64,000 nucleotides of DNA from Melioribacter roseus (GCA_020726285.1 DYSW01000002.1:93980-157979); one strand, 5' to 3'; positions 55,921-64,000 are shown, counted from the stretch's first letter. Numbers and translations: made by a program. The notes: generated by a model not told the origin, from the sequence alone.

Positions 55921-56688
55921 TTACCAATCTTTTTCGGTTTGAATAGGTTTTCCTACTTTCTTACGTAATTTTTTTTGCAAATCTTTTTCGTTGTTTTTTA
56001 ATGCAGATAAAATCTGTTCTGCTTGCTTTTTATTTATCTGATTTTTCTGTTTCTGCTGTTGATTTTGATTATCATTTTGTTTGTTTTTATCATTATCATC
56101 TTTATTTTGGTCGTTTTTCTTATCTTTATCTTGATTTTTGTCTTTGTTCTTATCGTTCTGATTTTGCTTATTATCTTGATTTTTATCTTTATTATCTTTG
56201 TTCTGATTCTTGTCATTCTTGTTTTGCTGATTGTCTTTATTTTTCTTAATCTGCTTCAAAGCATAAGAAAGGTTGTATTTTGTTTCCGCATCACGTGGAT
56301 TTTCTTTCAAGGCTGAAATATAAGATTTTACCGCATCTTCATATTTTTGATTTTGTGCTGAAATATTTCCCATATTGTGCAATGCCATACTTTTCTGTTC
56401 ACCGATTTTTGCAACAGAAAGTGCTTTTTGATATGATTTTGCAGCCTCGTCATATTCTTTTTTTTTGTAATGGGCATCACCAAGATTAAAATATCCTTCA
56501 AACAAACTGCCATCTTCTTTAATTGCTTTTTTGAATTTAATTTCAGAATTGTTAAAATCGTTTTTGTTATAAGAATCAATTCCGTCATTTATCAAACTTC
56601 TTTTCGATTGGGCATAATTACCCGAGAATAGCAATATTAATCCAAAAAGCAATATTTTTATATTAATTCTTTTCATTTTCATCATCAA
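55921..56688 (-). CDS. batC: BatC: TPR protein with Asn/Lys/Asp/Gln-rich tail
   Basis: A 255-residue exported protein: signal peptide (about 7-27), three TPR repeats (about 30-146, LFEGYFNLGDAHYKKKEYDE, ALHNMGNISAQNQKYEDAVK), then a low-complexity stretch of lysine, asparagine, aspartate and glutamine from about 149 to 221, and a short basic end (LRKKVGKPIQTEKDW). This is BatC architecture. Starts MMMK at 56688 and M5 at 56676 are both possible; both overlap the batB end. Confidence 0.82.
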   Translation of the reverse strand: MMMKMKRINIKILLFGLILLFSGNYAQSKRSLINDGIDSYNKNDFNNSEIKFKKAIKEDGSLFEGYFNLGDAHYKKKEYDEAAKSYQKALSVAKIGEQKSMALHNMGNISAQNQKYEDAVKSYISALKENPRDAETKYNLSYALKQIKKNKDNQQNKNDKNQNKDNKDKNQDNKQNQNDKNKDKNQDKDKKNDQNKDDNDKNKQNDNQNQQQKQKNQINKKQAEQILSALKNNEKDLQKKLRKKVGKPIQTEKDW

Positions 56689-57703
56689 TTTTTTGAAGAA
56701 ACTTGATTTTTTTTGAAGTTAAAACGAATTCAGCAATTAACAATAACAAAGCTGGAAAAAGCATAAGGTAAAATCTGTCTTCATAATCTGTAATTTGTTT
56801 TGCCCCAAATTCTTTTCTTTCAATTCCCATTAAATCAGCATAAATTTCTTCTAATTCGTTTTCACCAGTTTGTCCATTGTAAAATTTTCCATCAGTTTTT
56901 GTGGAAATATCTACAAGAGTTGTTTCATCTAATTTTGTCATTACAATTTCGCCGTTATTATCTTGCTTGAAACCAACATTATTCCCGGAATTATCTAAAA
57001 TTGGAATTGGAACTCCATCATTTGAACCAAGTCCGATTGAATAAATTGGCACATTTTTATCATTTGCGACTGAAATTGCTGATTCAATATCACCTTCATG
57101 ATCTTCACCATCGGTAATCATTACAATTGCTTTCTTTGTCGGCGACTCTTTTTTGAATGAGTTCAAAGCCATATTTATTGCTTCGCCAATATTTGTGCCT
57201 TGTTGTGGAACTGAATTAAAATCAACTGCGGAAAGGAATAAATTTGCAGCCGAATAATCAGTTGTTAAAGGAAATTGAACGTAAGCTCTTCCTGCAAAAA
57301 TAATTAATCCAATTCTATCGCCCTGTAATTTTGAAATTAGATTTTGTATATCAAATTTTGCTTTTTCTAAACGATTTGGACGAATATCTTCGGCTGCCAT
57401 ACTATTAGAAACATCAAGTAAAATGTAAACATCAATTCCAACTTGTTTTACTTCTTCAATTTTCGTCCCAATTTGTGGATTTGCAATTGCAAGAATTAAA
57501 AATAGAAATGAAAAAAACATTAAACCGCTTTTCAAAAAGTACTTTAATCTACTTTTTTCTGGTGAAAGAGATTTCATTATTTTTTCATCTGCAAAATTCC
57601 TCATCAGTTTTTTTCGAATGACAAAATCGAAGTAAACTGCTATCGCAAAAGGAATTAGCAATAATAGTAAGTATAAATATTCGGGATTTGCAAATCTTAG
57701 CAT
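56663..57703 (-). CDS. batB: BatB: von Willebrand factor A membrane protein
   Basis: A 346-residue protein with two N-terminal membrane helices (about 8-75), a VWA domain (about 90-290) whose MIDAS motif is LLDVSNSMAAEDIRPNRLEK, and a C-terminal membrane helix (about 305-328). TDGEDHEGD and VPIYSIGLGS are further MIDAS-adjacent segments. VWA domains bind partners through a metal ion, and BatA/BatB are thought to form the core of the Bat complex. It overlaps batA by one base. Confidence 0.9.
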   Translation of the reverse strand: MLRFANPEYLYLLLLLIPFAIAVYFDFVIRKKLMRNFADEKIMKSLSPEKSRLKYFLKSGLMFFSFLFLILAIANPQIGTKIEEVKQVGIDVYILLDVSNSMAAEDIRPNRLEKAKFDIQNLISKLQGDRIGLIIFAGRAYVQFPLTTDYSAANLFLSAVDFNSVPQQGTNIGEAINMALNSFKKESPTKKAIVMITDGEDHEGDIESAISVANDKNVPIYSIGLGSNDGVPIPILDNSGNNVGFKQDNNGEIVMTKLDETTLVDISTKTDGKFYNGQTGENELEEIYADLMGIERKEFGAKQITDYEDRFYLMLFPALLLLIAEFVLTSKKIKFLQKIDDENEKN

Positions 57704-58701
57704 TATGGATTTACTCTCAAATAGAATTTTTGTAGCAAAAACTCAAGCAAAAGAAGAATTAGTGCTAACTCGGCAAAAATATAGAATTTTTCGCTTGCAT
57801 TTCTGTATGAAACGATGTCGATTTTACTTCGCTCTAATTTATCAATTTCTTTATAGATTTCTTCCAATTTGCGGTTGTTTGTTGCTCGGAAATATTTTCC
57901 ATTGGTTGTACCAGAAATTGTTGATAATACTTGTTCATCTATTTCAACTGGAACTTGTTGATACTGAATTCCAAAAGGAGTTTGCACAGGATATGGCGCC
58001 GTTCCGCGAGTTCCTAAACCGATTGTATAGATTCTTATTCCGAATTCTTTTGCAATTTGGGCTGCTGTAATTGGGTCAACTTCGCCACTATTATTTACAC
58101 CGTCAGTAAGTAAAATCAAAACTTTGCTTTTCACTTTCGAATCTTTTAATCTGTTTATACCATTTGCAATTGCAGAGCCAATTGCAGTTCCATCTTCAAG
58201 CATTCCACTTTGAACATCTTTTAAAAGTCCCAAAAGAACAGAATAATCGATTGTTAACGGACATTGAGTGAAACTTTCGCGTGAAAATATCACAAGTCCG
58301 ATTCTGTCATTTTCTCTTTCTGAAATAAATTCACCAATAACATTTTTAGCGGCTTCCAATCTGTTCGGTTTTAAATCTTCGGCTAACATACTTCCGGAAA
58401 TGTCCAGCAACATCGAAATATCTATTCCTTCTGAATTAACTGTTTCTCCGCTCGAAAAGTTCTGAGGTCGCGATAAAGCAATAAATATTAAACTAATTGC
58501 TAACATTCTTAAAATAAAAGGAAGATGAATTAATTTCTCTTTAAATGTTGGTTGTAACTCAGAAAAAACGCTTGTCAATTGCGAAAATGCAATTGTAGGC
58601 TCTAATTTACTTAACTTTTTAATGTATAGAAAAATTAAAATTCCGACAACAAACGGAAGAATTATCAGAAATATTGGAAAAGCAAAAGTTAACCCAAACA
58701 T
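57703..58701 (-). CDS. batA: BatA: von Willebrand factor A membrane protein
   Basis: A 332-residue paralogue of BatB with the same order: N-terminal membrane helices (about 8-75), VWA domain with MIDAS LLDISGSMLAEDLKPNRLEA and LTDGVNNSGEVDPITAAQIA, and a C-terminal helix (about 308-326). FAFPIFLIILPFVVGILIFL at the start anchors it. It overlaps the upstream and downstream genes by one base each. Confidence 0.9.
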   Translation of the reverse strand: MFGLTFAFPIFLIILPFVVGILIFLYIKKLSKLEPTIAFSQLTSVFSELQPTFKEKLIHLPFILRMLAISLIFIALSRPQNFSSGETVNSEGIDISMLLDISGSMLAEDLKPNRLEAAKNVIGEFISERENDRIGLVIFSRESFTQCPLTIDYSVLLGLLKDVQSGMLEDGTAIGSAIANGINRLKDSKVKSKVLILLTDGVNNSGEVDPITAAQIAKEFGIRIYTIGLGTRGTAPYPVQTPFGIQYQQVPVEIDEQVLSTISGTTNGKYFRATNNRKLEEIYKEIDKLERSKIDIVSYRNASEKFYIFAELALILLLLEFLLQKFYLRVNP

Positions 58702-59624
58702 TATTTTACTTCTCCGATTTCAATTTTTTTCGGTTTCAGATTGTCAATCATTTCGAATGCTTGCTTAGTCATTGTTTCATTTATATAAGGCAAAGGCTGA
58801 AATTTTGCGAATTTCACCAAATCAGCGTTGTTCAAAAAGTCTGTAATTTTTTCAATTTGAGCTGAATTTAGATTTCTCTTTTCTAATTCTCGAATTGTTT
58901 CTTGCGATGTAATTTCTAACGAATTGAACTTAAATTCGGCTTCAAAATATTCTCGTATTATTTCTGTAATTTCACTATGGAATTCTTTAATCTTTCCATC
59001 TTGCCACAATTTTTTGGAAACAAGATCATTTAGTTTATTAATTGCAATCTGAAATGGAGGCAGTATAATTATCTTTTCTGTTTCCACTTTCCCTTTTTTG
59101 AAATATTTTTTCCAAACAAAGAAAGCAATCAGAGACAGAATTGCAATTACAAGAATCCAAATAAAAATTGTTAATAATTCTAATGACAAAGCAATTGGAG
59201 GTTTTATATCTTTAATTTCTTTTGATAAATCGACTTGTACTGCATTTACGATAATCCGCAACTGATTTGTCTTTAATTCCGCAATTTTCTCGTGTTTTTG
59301 ATTGTAAATTATTACAGGAAAAGGTTTTAAATAAGTATCAATTGAATCGTAGCCAGCAATATAAAAATGATAAGTTTCCTTTTTTATACTATTTTCAATA
59401 GATTTTTCAACATTTCCTTTTTTTACAAAAACAAGCGGTGAAAGACTATCGGCAAACTCTGGAATTTCAGTTACTATTTTCTCGGGCGAAGTGATTTCGA
59501 TTTGAAAATCGATGAAATCACCAATTTTATATTTTGTGGAATCGGTTTTTGCCAAAATAGTAATATTCTGAGCTTGCAGAAAAAAAGGGACTAATAATAA
59601 AATCGCAAAATACTTTTTCATCAA
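58701..59624 (-). CDS. Bat-operon membrane protein, BatD-like in miniature
   Basis: A 307-residue protein of unnamed family between the DUF58 gene and batA. Signal peptide (about 1-19), an extracytoplasmic beta-sandwich region (about 20-135), one membrane helix (about 146-170) and a cytoplasmic helical domain (about 190-290). The last part, KEFHSEITEIIREYFEAEFK and NADLVKFAKFQP, lines up with the C-terminal domain of BatD (KEFSTHLSESIYEYLEIKLK, NAEFMRFAIS). Related hypothetical genes occupy this position in Bacteroidota Bat operons; DUF4381 is the closest named domain I can suggest. Confidence 0.7.
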   Translation of the reverse strand: MMKKYFAILLLVPFFLQAQNITILAKTDSTKYKIGDFIDFQIEITSPEKIVTEIPEFADSLSPLVFVKKGNVEKSIENSIKKETYHFYIAGYDSIDTYLKPFPVIIYNQKHEKIAELKTNQLRIIVNAVQVDLSKEIKDIKPPIALSLELLTIFIWILVIAILSLIAFFVWKKYFKKGKVETEKIIILPPFQIAINKLNDLVSKKLWQDGKIKEFHSEITEIIREYFEAEFKFNSLEITSQETIRELEKRNLNSAQIEKITDFLNNADLVKFAKFQPLPYINETMTKQAFEMIDNLKPKKIEIGEVK

Positions 59625-60496
59625 ATCTGTGCTTCTCTTTTCTTGAAAAATTTAACTAATGGTGGAATGTAAGATTCATTAGTTTGAATTTTGATGGAAT
59701 CAATTCCACCTAACTTAAAAATTCGGTTAATCTCATTTTCTCTTTTCAGATTCTTATCAAAAATAAAATTCTGGACAAATTCATTTGATAAATCAATAAA
59801 TCTTGTTTGATTAGTTTCTAAATCTAAGAATTTCACTAAACCAATTTTTGGTAAATCTTTTTCGCGAATATCTTCAAGAATAATTCCAACCAAATCGTGT
59901 TTTCTTGCCACAATTTTGATTATTTTCTCATAATCTTTTGCAAGAAAATCAGAAATGAGGAAAGAAATACTTCGTTTTTTAATTGTTGAATTAAAATATT
60001 CTAATGCTAACTTAATATCAGTTTTATTTCCTTCTGGTTTATAAGAAAGAATTTCGCGAATAATTCTAAGAACGTGAGAACGACCTTTTTTGGGCGGAAC
60101 AAATTTCTCGATTCTATCTGAAAATAGAATTAACCCAACTTTATCGTTGTTTTTCATCGCAGAAAATGCAAGAATTGAAGAAATTTCAGCCGAAATACGT
60201 TGTTTACTTTTCTCAGTACTTCCAAAAGCAAGCGAACCGCTAACATCAACTATCAACATAATTGTAAGTTCGCGTTCTTCTTCAAAAATTTTAATAAATG
60301 GATGACCAAATCTTGCGGTAACATTCCAATCAATTGAACGAATATCATCACCAGGTTGATATTCTCTCACTTCGGCAAATTCCATTCCTCTTCCTTTGAA
60401 TGCAGAATGATATTCACCCGAAAATACTTCATTAACCAAGCCTTTCGTTTTGATTTCAATTCGTCTAACTAATTGAATAAGTTCTTTTGTTTCCAT
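59621..60496 (-). CDS. DUF58 domain protein (VWA-like)
   Basis: A 291-residue cytoplasmic protein. FSGEYHSAFKGRGMEFAEVR and EYQPGDDIRSIDWNVTARFG are the DUF58 signature, followed by a degenerate VWA-type MIDAS LIVDVSGSLAFGS. DUF58 proteins are encoded next to MoxR ATPases and are thought to be chaperone substrates or adaptors. It overlaps the downstream gene by 4 bases and lies 3 bases after moxR. Confidence 0.92.
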   Translation of the reverse strand: METKELIQLVRRIEIKTKGLVNEVFSGEYHSAFKGRGMEFAEVREYQPGDDIRSIDWNVTARFGHPFIKIFEEERELTIMLIVDVSGSLAFGSTEKSKQRISAEISSILAFSAMKNNDKVGLILFSDRIEKFVPPKKGRSHVLRIIREILSYKPEGNKTDIKLALEYFNSTIKKRSISFLISDFLAKDYEKIIKIVARKHDLVGIILEDIREKDLPKIGLVKFLDLETNQTRFIDLSNEFVQNFIFDKNLKRENEINRIFKLGGIDSIKIQTNESYIPPLVKFFKKREAQI

Positions 60497-60499
60497 TTG

Positions 60500-61483
60500 T
60501 TAAGGAACTACAACTTTATTTAATATTTCTGAAATAATGTTTTCTGAGTTAATATCTTCAGCTTCAGCTTCGTAGGTAACTGCAACTCTATGGCGTAAAA
60601 TATCGTACGAAAGAGTTCTAACATCTTCAGGAATTACATAACCTCGTCGGTTAATAAATGCCATTGCTTTTGCACCTTGTGCTAAACTAATAGTTGCTCT
60701 TGGAGATGCACCATATTGTATTAAATTTTTAAGATTATTTAATCCATATTTTTCTGGATTTCTTGTTGCAAAGATTATATCGAGAATATACTTTTCAATT
60801 TTTTCGTCCATATAAATCATCTCAACAGATTTTCTAGCACTGATAATTTGTTCTGGTTTGATAATCTGATTAATTTTTGCAGTTTCTGAAACAAGGTGCG
60901 ACTTCATTATTTTATGCTCATCTTCAATAGAAGGATAAGTAATTTTCACTTTCAACATAAATCTATCAACTTGAGCTTCAGGCAAAGGATAAGTTCCTTC
61001 TTGCTCAATTGGATTTTGTGTTGCAAGAACTAAAAATGGTTCTTCTAATTTGAAGGTATTTTCTCCAATTGTAACTTGTCTTTCTTGCATTGCTTCAAGC
61101 AAAGCAGATTGCACTTTTGCTGGAGCTCGGTTGATTTCATCAGCAAGAATAAAATTTGAGAAAAGTGGACCTTTTTTGATTGTAAAATTCCCTTCTTTTT
61201 GATTATAAATAAGAGTTCCAATCAAATCAGCTGGCAATAAATCTGGTGTGAATTGAATTCTTTGGAATTTTGCGTCCATCGATTGTGCTAATGTTTTTAT
61301 TGCCAAAGTTTTCGCAAGTCCTGGTACACCTTCTAATAAAACGTGACCATTAGAAAGCAACCCAACAACTAATCTTTCGAGCATATCTTTTTGCCCGATT
61401 ATAACTTTTCTTATTTCACTAAATAGAAGATCTACAAATAAGCTATCTTCTTTAATTTTTTCGTTTAATTGTGTTATTTCCAC
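60500..61483 (-). CDS. MoxR-family AAA+ ATPase
   Basis: A 327-residue AAA+ chaperone. Walker A is EGVPGLAKTLAIKTLAQ, Walker B is FILADEINRAPAKVQSALLE, sensor 1 is LATQNPIEQEGTYPLPEAQ with VDRFMLKV, and the C-terminal lid (GASPRATISLAQGAKAMAFI) is complete. MoxR ATPases act with VWA proteins, which here are the DUF58, BatA and BatB products. The start is GTG with GGGAG 7 bases upstream. It is the first gene of the eight-gene Bat operon. Confidence 0.95.
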   Translation of the reverse strand: MEITQLNEKIKEDSLFVDLLFSEIRKVIIGQKDMLERLVVGLLSNGHVLLEGVPGLAKTLAIKTLAQSMDAKFQRIQFTPDLLPADLIGTLIYNQKEGNFTIKKGPLFSNFILADEINRAPAKVQSALLEAMQERQVTIGENTFKLEEPFLVLATQNPIEQEGTYPLPEAQVDRFMLKVKITYPSIEDEHKIMKSHLVSETAKINQIIKPEQIISARKSVEMIYMDEKIEKYILDIIFATRNPEKYGLNNLKNLIQYGASPRATISLAQGAKAMAFINRRGYVIPEDVRTLSYDILRHRVAVTYEAEAEDINSENIISEILNKVVVP

Positions 61484-61682
61484 GTAAAAACTCCCGTTTT
61501 GAAAGTGATTTAACTTAATGGGAAACTATTTGTTCCAAAATTTGAAGTGCAAATATAAAAAATAATTCAAGTATAAATTGGTTGTGGTATGTAATTAGCA
61601 AGTTGAAATAAGTTGATATTTTTTAGCTACAATGAACTGTAAACATTGAATAGTCAAGAGTTAAGAATTAAAAGTGAAAAAT

Positions 61683-61836
61683 GTCTGAATCAAGATTTAT
61701 AAGATTATTGGATTTTCAAAATTAAAACACAAAGACAAAAGCAGTCTAAGTTTAAGAACTGAAACGTGCGAGAATGATAAAATTTGATAATTCGTAATTC
61801 GCAAATTCAACAATCATATTAATCAGTGGTTCAGAC
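61683..61836. repeat. Degenerate inverted-repeat element in gene-free DNA
   Basis: Arms of about 35 bases: GTCTGAATCAAGATTTATAA... from 61683 and, on the other strand, GTCTGAACCACTGATTAATA... ending at 61836. They agree at about 28 of 35 positions with one indel and enclose about 80 bases of non-coding, AT-rich sequence. The whole 61484-61855 interval (about 370 bases) has no gene that I can support; it separates the Bat operon promoter from the end of the aminopeptidase gene. The element looks like an old MITE-like or REP-like intergenic repeat; copies elsewhere in the genome were not visible. Confidence 0.55.
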
Positions 61837-61855
61837 GTTGTGGAAATGGTTACTT

Positions 61856-62815
61856 TCAAACCAATAATTTCCCTTTTTCCATAATTTTTTTATCATCAAA
61901 AAATACTGTCGGTTTTTTAACAACTCCATCAAGATGAATTGGTGCGTTAACAAGTCCGCCCATACTTTTGTTATCACCAATTGCAATATGAATTGTTCCC
62001 AATACTTTTTCATCTTCAAGCAGATTTCCACTTAATTTTGCAGTTGGGTTTGTGCCAATTCCAAATTCCGCAATATTTGTAGCTACTTTTCCGTAAGGTT
62101 TTATTACATCTTGTAAACGGAATGCTTCATCTTTTCCAGTAATTTTAGTTACAAAACCGTTAAGCACTTCTAAAACAATTGGATTTTCAATTACTCCCAC
62201 GCCCGACATAGAACCATCAACAACAAATACTCCGTTTGTTTTTCCCTCAAGTGGTGCAATATACGCTTCGCCAGTTGGTAAATTTCCACTTTCACCTTTT
62301 TTATGAAACAAACCTTTACTTGGAATTGCATTACGAGTTGATACATCAAAAGTAATATCTGTTCCATTTTGTGAAGTTACATGAATAATTTTCGTTTTAT
62401 TCATCATTTTCTGGAGTTTTATAGTCAGTTTCGCAATTTGATTATAGTCGGCATTCAAACCTCGTATCATAACTTCTTTAGTAATTCCTGGAAATGTTGC
62501 TACTCTAGCTCCTTTTGCCGAAGCATTTCGTCTTGCTTCAGTATGTGTTAGTGATTTTGTAGTTGGAACAAAAACGACATCAAACATTTGCATTAAAGCC
62601 GCAATATATTGTGGTGGTTCTTGTCCGTGCATTTCACCAACTTTCATTTCAACGTAAAGTGATTCAAAACCTAATTTTCGTGCAGTATTGTAAAGTGAAT
62701 ATCCAATTTCTGCTCTTCTTTCGTCAGTAATTACAAGAATTTTTTCTCGCTTTCGAACATTCATACAAGTAGTTATTGCAATTTCTGAAGCTTGATCTAA
62801 TTTTAAGTTTGACAT
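61856..62815 (-). CDS. M29-like aminopeptidase
   Basis: A 319-residue protein of the aminopeptidase T (leucyl aminopeptidase M29-like) group. TEARRNASAKGARVATFPGI, NGTDITFDVSTRNAIPSKG, NLPTGEAYIAPLEGKTNGVF, NIAEFGIGTNPTAKLSGNLL and GTIHIAIGDNKSMGG match the family, including its C-terminal metal-site glutamates and histidines. It is shorter than classical M29 enzymes (about 400 residues). A GGAGAA site precedes the ATG. Peptide specificity is unknown. Confidence 0.82.
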   Translation of the reverse strand: MSNLKLDQASEIAITTCMNVRKREKILVITDERRAEIGYSLYNTARKLGFESLYVEMKVGEMHGQEPPQYIAALMQMFDVVFVPTTKSLTHTEARRNASAKGARVATFPGITKEVMIRGLNADYNQIAKLTIKLQKMMNKTKIIHVTSQNGTDITFDVSTRNAIPSKGLFHKKGESGNLPTGEAYIAPLEGKTNGVFVVDGSMSGVGVIENPIVLEVLNGFVTKITGKDEAFRLQDVIKPYGKVATNIAEFGIGTNPTAKLSGNLLEDEKVLGTIHIAIGDNKSMGGLVNAPIHLDGVVKKPTVFFDDKKIMEKGKLLV

Positions 62816-62825
62816 ATTTTCTCCG

Positions 62826-63563
62826 TTAATAAGGAATTCCTAAATTCAATTGCACAGATGCCTGAATTCCACCTTTCTCAATAAATTTTGAATTGTTATT
62901 TAGTAAAAGATTTCCATTTTGGTCAACTAAATTTTCAATTTCAGTAAAATGATATCTTCCTGAAATTTCTAAACTTATATAATTTTTAATAACATTGACA
63001 ATTAAACCACTTCCTAAGTAATAACTTAAAGAATTTTTATTTTCAGTGAACTTGTTTTGATTGATATTTACTTCTTCTGAAATTGTACCGTAATTTAAAG
63101 TTACGTCAGAATAAACTGCTCCACCATCGACTAATTTTAGAGAAAATACATCGCCGAGTGGAAATCCTAAATCGATTCCTAATCCCCAATAATTATAATT
63201 TAGTTCGTAATAATTTTTTTCAAAAGTATGAACTTTTGATAATTCTATCGATTCCTTATTAAATTGATAAAATCCTTTCAAAGTAATAAAAGTTGAAGAA
63301 AAACTTGCTCGAAATAAATTAGCCCCGACAATAAATCCCTCGCCTTTTTTGAATTGAGAATTATCAATTTCTTCATAAAAGCCATTTTCAATTCCATCAG
63401 CGATTAGCTGGTTAATTCCAGTCGGTTTGTAAAAATGGTAGCTATAACCTCCATAAATTCCACTAAGTCCTAAACAACCAAAGCCAAAACTTTGTGCTTG
63501 GTTGACATTTGGAATTGTAAGTAAAATTAATAATGACAATATTTTAGCTGAATTATTCTTCAT
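62826..63563 (-). CDS. Predicted outer-membrane beta-barrel protein
   Basis: A 245-residue protein with a signal peptide (about 1-23, NQAQ end). The mature part alternates aromatic and polar residues in strands separated by glycine turns (FGFGCLGLSGIYGGYSYHFY, NYWGLGIDLGFPLGDVFSL, YYLGSGLIVNVIKNYISLEI), and ends in QASVQLNLGIPY. This looks like a small outer-membrane porin-like barrel, but I do not recognise the family. It lies 10 bases from the aminopeptidase gene and 18 from the PqqD-like gene. Confidence 0.6.
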   Translation of the reverse strand: MKNNSAKILSLLILLTIPNVNQAQSFGFGCLGLSGIYGGYSYHFYKPTGINQLIADGIENGFYEEIDNSQFKKGEGFIVGANLFRASFSSTFITLKGFYQFNKESIELSKVHTFEKNYYELNYNYWGLGIDLGFPLGDVFSLKLVDGGAVYSDVTLNYGTISEEVNINQNKFTENKNSLSYYLGSGLIVNVIKNYISLEISGRYHFTEIENLVDQNGNLLLNNNSKFIEKGGIQASVQLNLGIPY

Positions 63564-63581
63564 TTGATGATGGTGAAAATA

Positions 63582-63929
63582 CTATGTTTTGCGAAATAAT
63601 TGTATTAATTTGTTTTTGAACATCTGAGTGATGAACAATTCAACCCGATTTTTAACATTTTCTTCATTTGGAAAATGATTTTTAACAATATTAATCAATT
63701 CATTAACATTCCTTTTTCCATCTAAATTTAGCCAAATAAGCGAGCCAATTTTATCTAAATCCACTTTTTGTGGAATTTTAAGAAATTTTTTAAAGAAAAT
63801 CTTTTCAATAAAAGTCGGATTTTTTTCATAATAATGTATTGTAACTTCTGAATCTTTTTCTTCAAATTCACAAACTTGAATTGGAATTACTTCCGAAATA
63901 TTTTCTATTTGTTTATTCTTATTCAGCAA
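63582..63929 (-). CDS. PqqD-like protein
   Basis: A 115-residue protein whose second half, DLDKIGSLIWLNLDGKRNVN followed by ELINIVKNHF and RVELFITQMFKNKLIQL, fits the PqqD fold (winged-helix RiPP recognition element). PqqD domains bind leader peptides in RiPP maturation, but stand-alone PqqD-like proteins are widespread and often of unknown role. A long charged N-terminal extension (about 45 residues) precedes the domain. The start is TTG, overlapping the end of the upstream gene by 11 bases; no ATG fits. No radical SAM gene or precursor peptide is visible. Confidence 0.7.
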   Translation of the reverse strand: MLNKNKQIENISEVIPIQVCEFEEKDSEVTIHYYEKNPTFIEKIFFKKFLKIPQKVDLDKIGSLIWLNLDGKRNVNELINIVKNHFPNEENVKNRVELFITQMFKNKLIQLFRKT

Positions 63930-64000
63930 TTTTCTTTATTCCCAATTCTAATCCGTGTGCATTTTCACTTTTTTCTTCGCGACGCAATAAATATGCGAAA
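63919..64000 (-). CDS. C-terminal end of an unidentified protein
   Basis: An open frame enters from the right edge and ends at 63919, giving 26 residues (last ones NAHGLELGIKKIAE). It is too short to assign. It overlaps the PqqD-like gene by 11 bases, so both are probably in one operon that continues beyond the window. Confidence 0.45.
   Translation of the reverse strand, partial: FAYLLRREEKSENAHGLELGIKKIAE

Noticed and set aside
56001..56316. Two long plus-strand frames and an extra minus-strand frame opposite and within batC
   Set aside because: They arise from the A-rich repeats of the BatC low-complexity tail; the plus-strand products are repetitive Phe/Leu/Ile/Tyr strings with no ribosome-binding site.

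Overview
The window is AT-rich bacterial chromosome, densely coded and arranged in long operons whose genes overlap by a few bases. It suggests a member of the Ignavibacteriota/Kapabacteria (Chlorobi-Bacteroidota side branch). Pointers are a type IX secretion sorting domain with the NPFNPTT motif, a complete Bat (aerotolerance) operon, a Bacteroidota-type histone H1-like protein, a DUF5683 gene beside parAB, atpDC split from the other ATP synthase genes, and an 11-subunit complex I without nuoEFG. The phylum is inferred from families; no rRNA or tRNA gene was seen.

Layout. 1-631: tail of a Wzi-like outer-membrane protein. 696-11083 (+): a housekeeping run with gamma-carbonic anhydrase, MBL hydrolase, YbeY, DUF494, XerC/D, HPF, HPr kinase, M23 peptidase, DUF2795, DNA polymerase III delta', RicT, and a 3-hydroxyacyl-CoA dehydrogenase/thiolase pair, closed by a terminator. 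11284-13103 (-): atpDC. 13226-16620 (+): S9 peptidase and arginine deiminase. 16697-17932 (-): glgC. 18091-21098 (+): LpxH-like hydrolase and PBP1A. 21139-28152 (-): nine-gene operon with PASTA protein, FolP, CdaA, glycosyltransferase, UPF0173 hydrolase, ParA, ParB, DUF5683 and Yip1 proteins. 28218-29723 (+): POT peptide transporter. 29900-30808 (-): lipA. 31103-41732 (+): nuoABCDHIJKLMN plus a 90-residue orphan. 41809-43889 (-): secreted endonuclease I and endonuclease III. 43997-45301 (+): two decayed genes (TonB-domain protein, chemotaxis receptor). 45325-46098 (+): SDR. 46095-50660 (-): apt, PAP2, dus, MFS, capA-like and histone H1-like genes. 50679-53267 (-): Hdr-like Fe-S membrane oxidoreductase and BioY. 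53342-61483 (-): moxR-DUF58-(BatD-like)-batA-batB-batC-batD-batE. 61484-61855: gene-free, with a degenerate inverted-repeat element. 61856-64000 (-): M29-like aminopeptidase, a beta-barrel protein, a PqqD-like protein and the tail of another gene.

Taken together the genes describe a respiring cell with a Gram-negative envelope. The thiolase/dehydrogenase pair and the Hdr-like membrane protein are compatible with acyl-CoA oxidation feeding quinones, complex I and ATP synthase provide energy conservation, and c-di-AMP, HprK and HPF provide regulation. I saw no phage, IS transposase, CRISPR array or defence island. The most unusual items are the BatD-like small paralogue in the Bat operon, the terminator hairpin that contains the capA-like start codons, the pseudogene block at 44-45 kb, the inverted-repeat element at 61.7 kb, the orphan behind nuoN, and the PqqD-like gene at the right edge.
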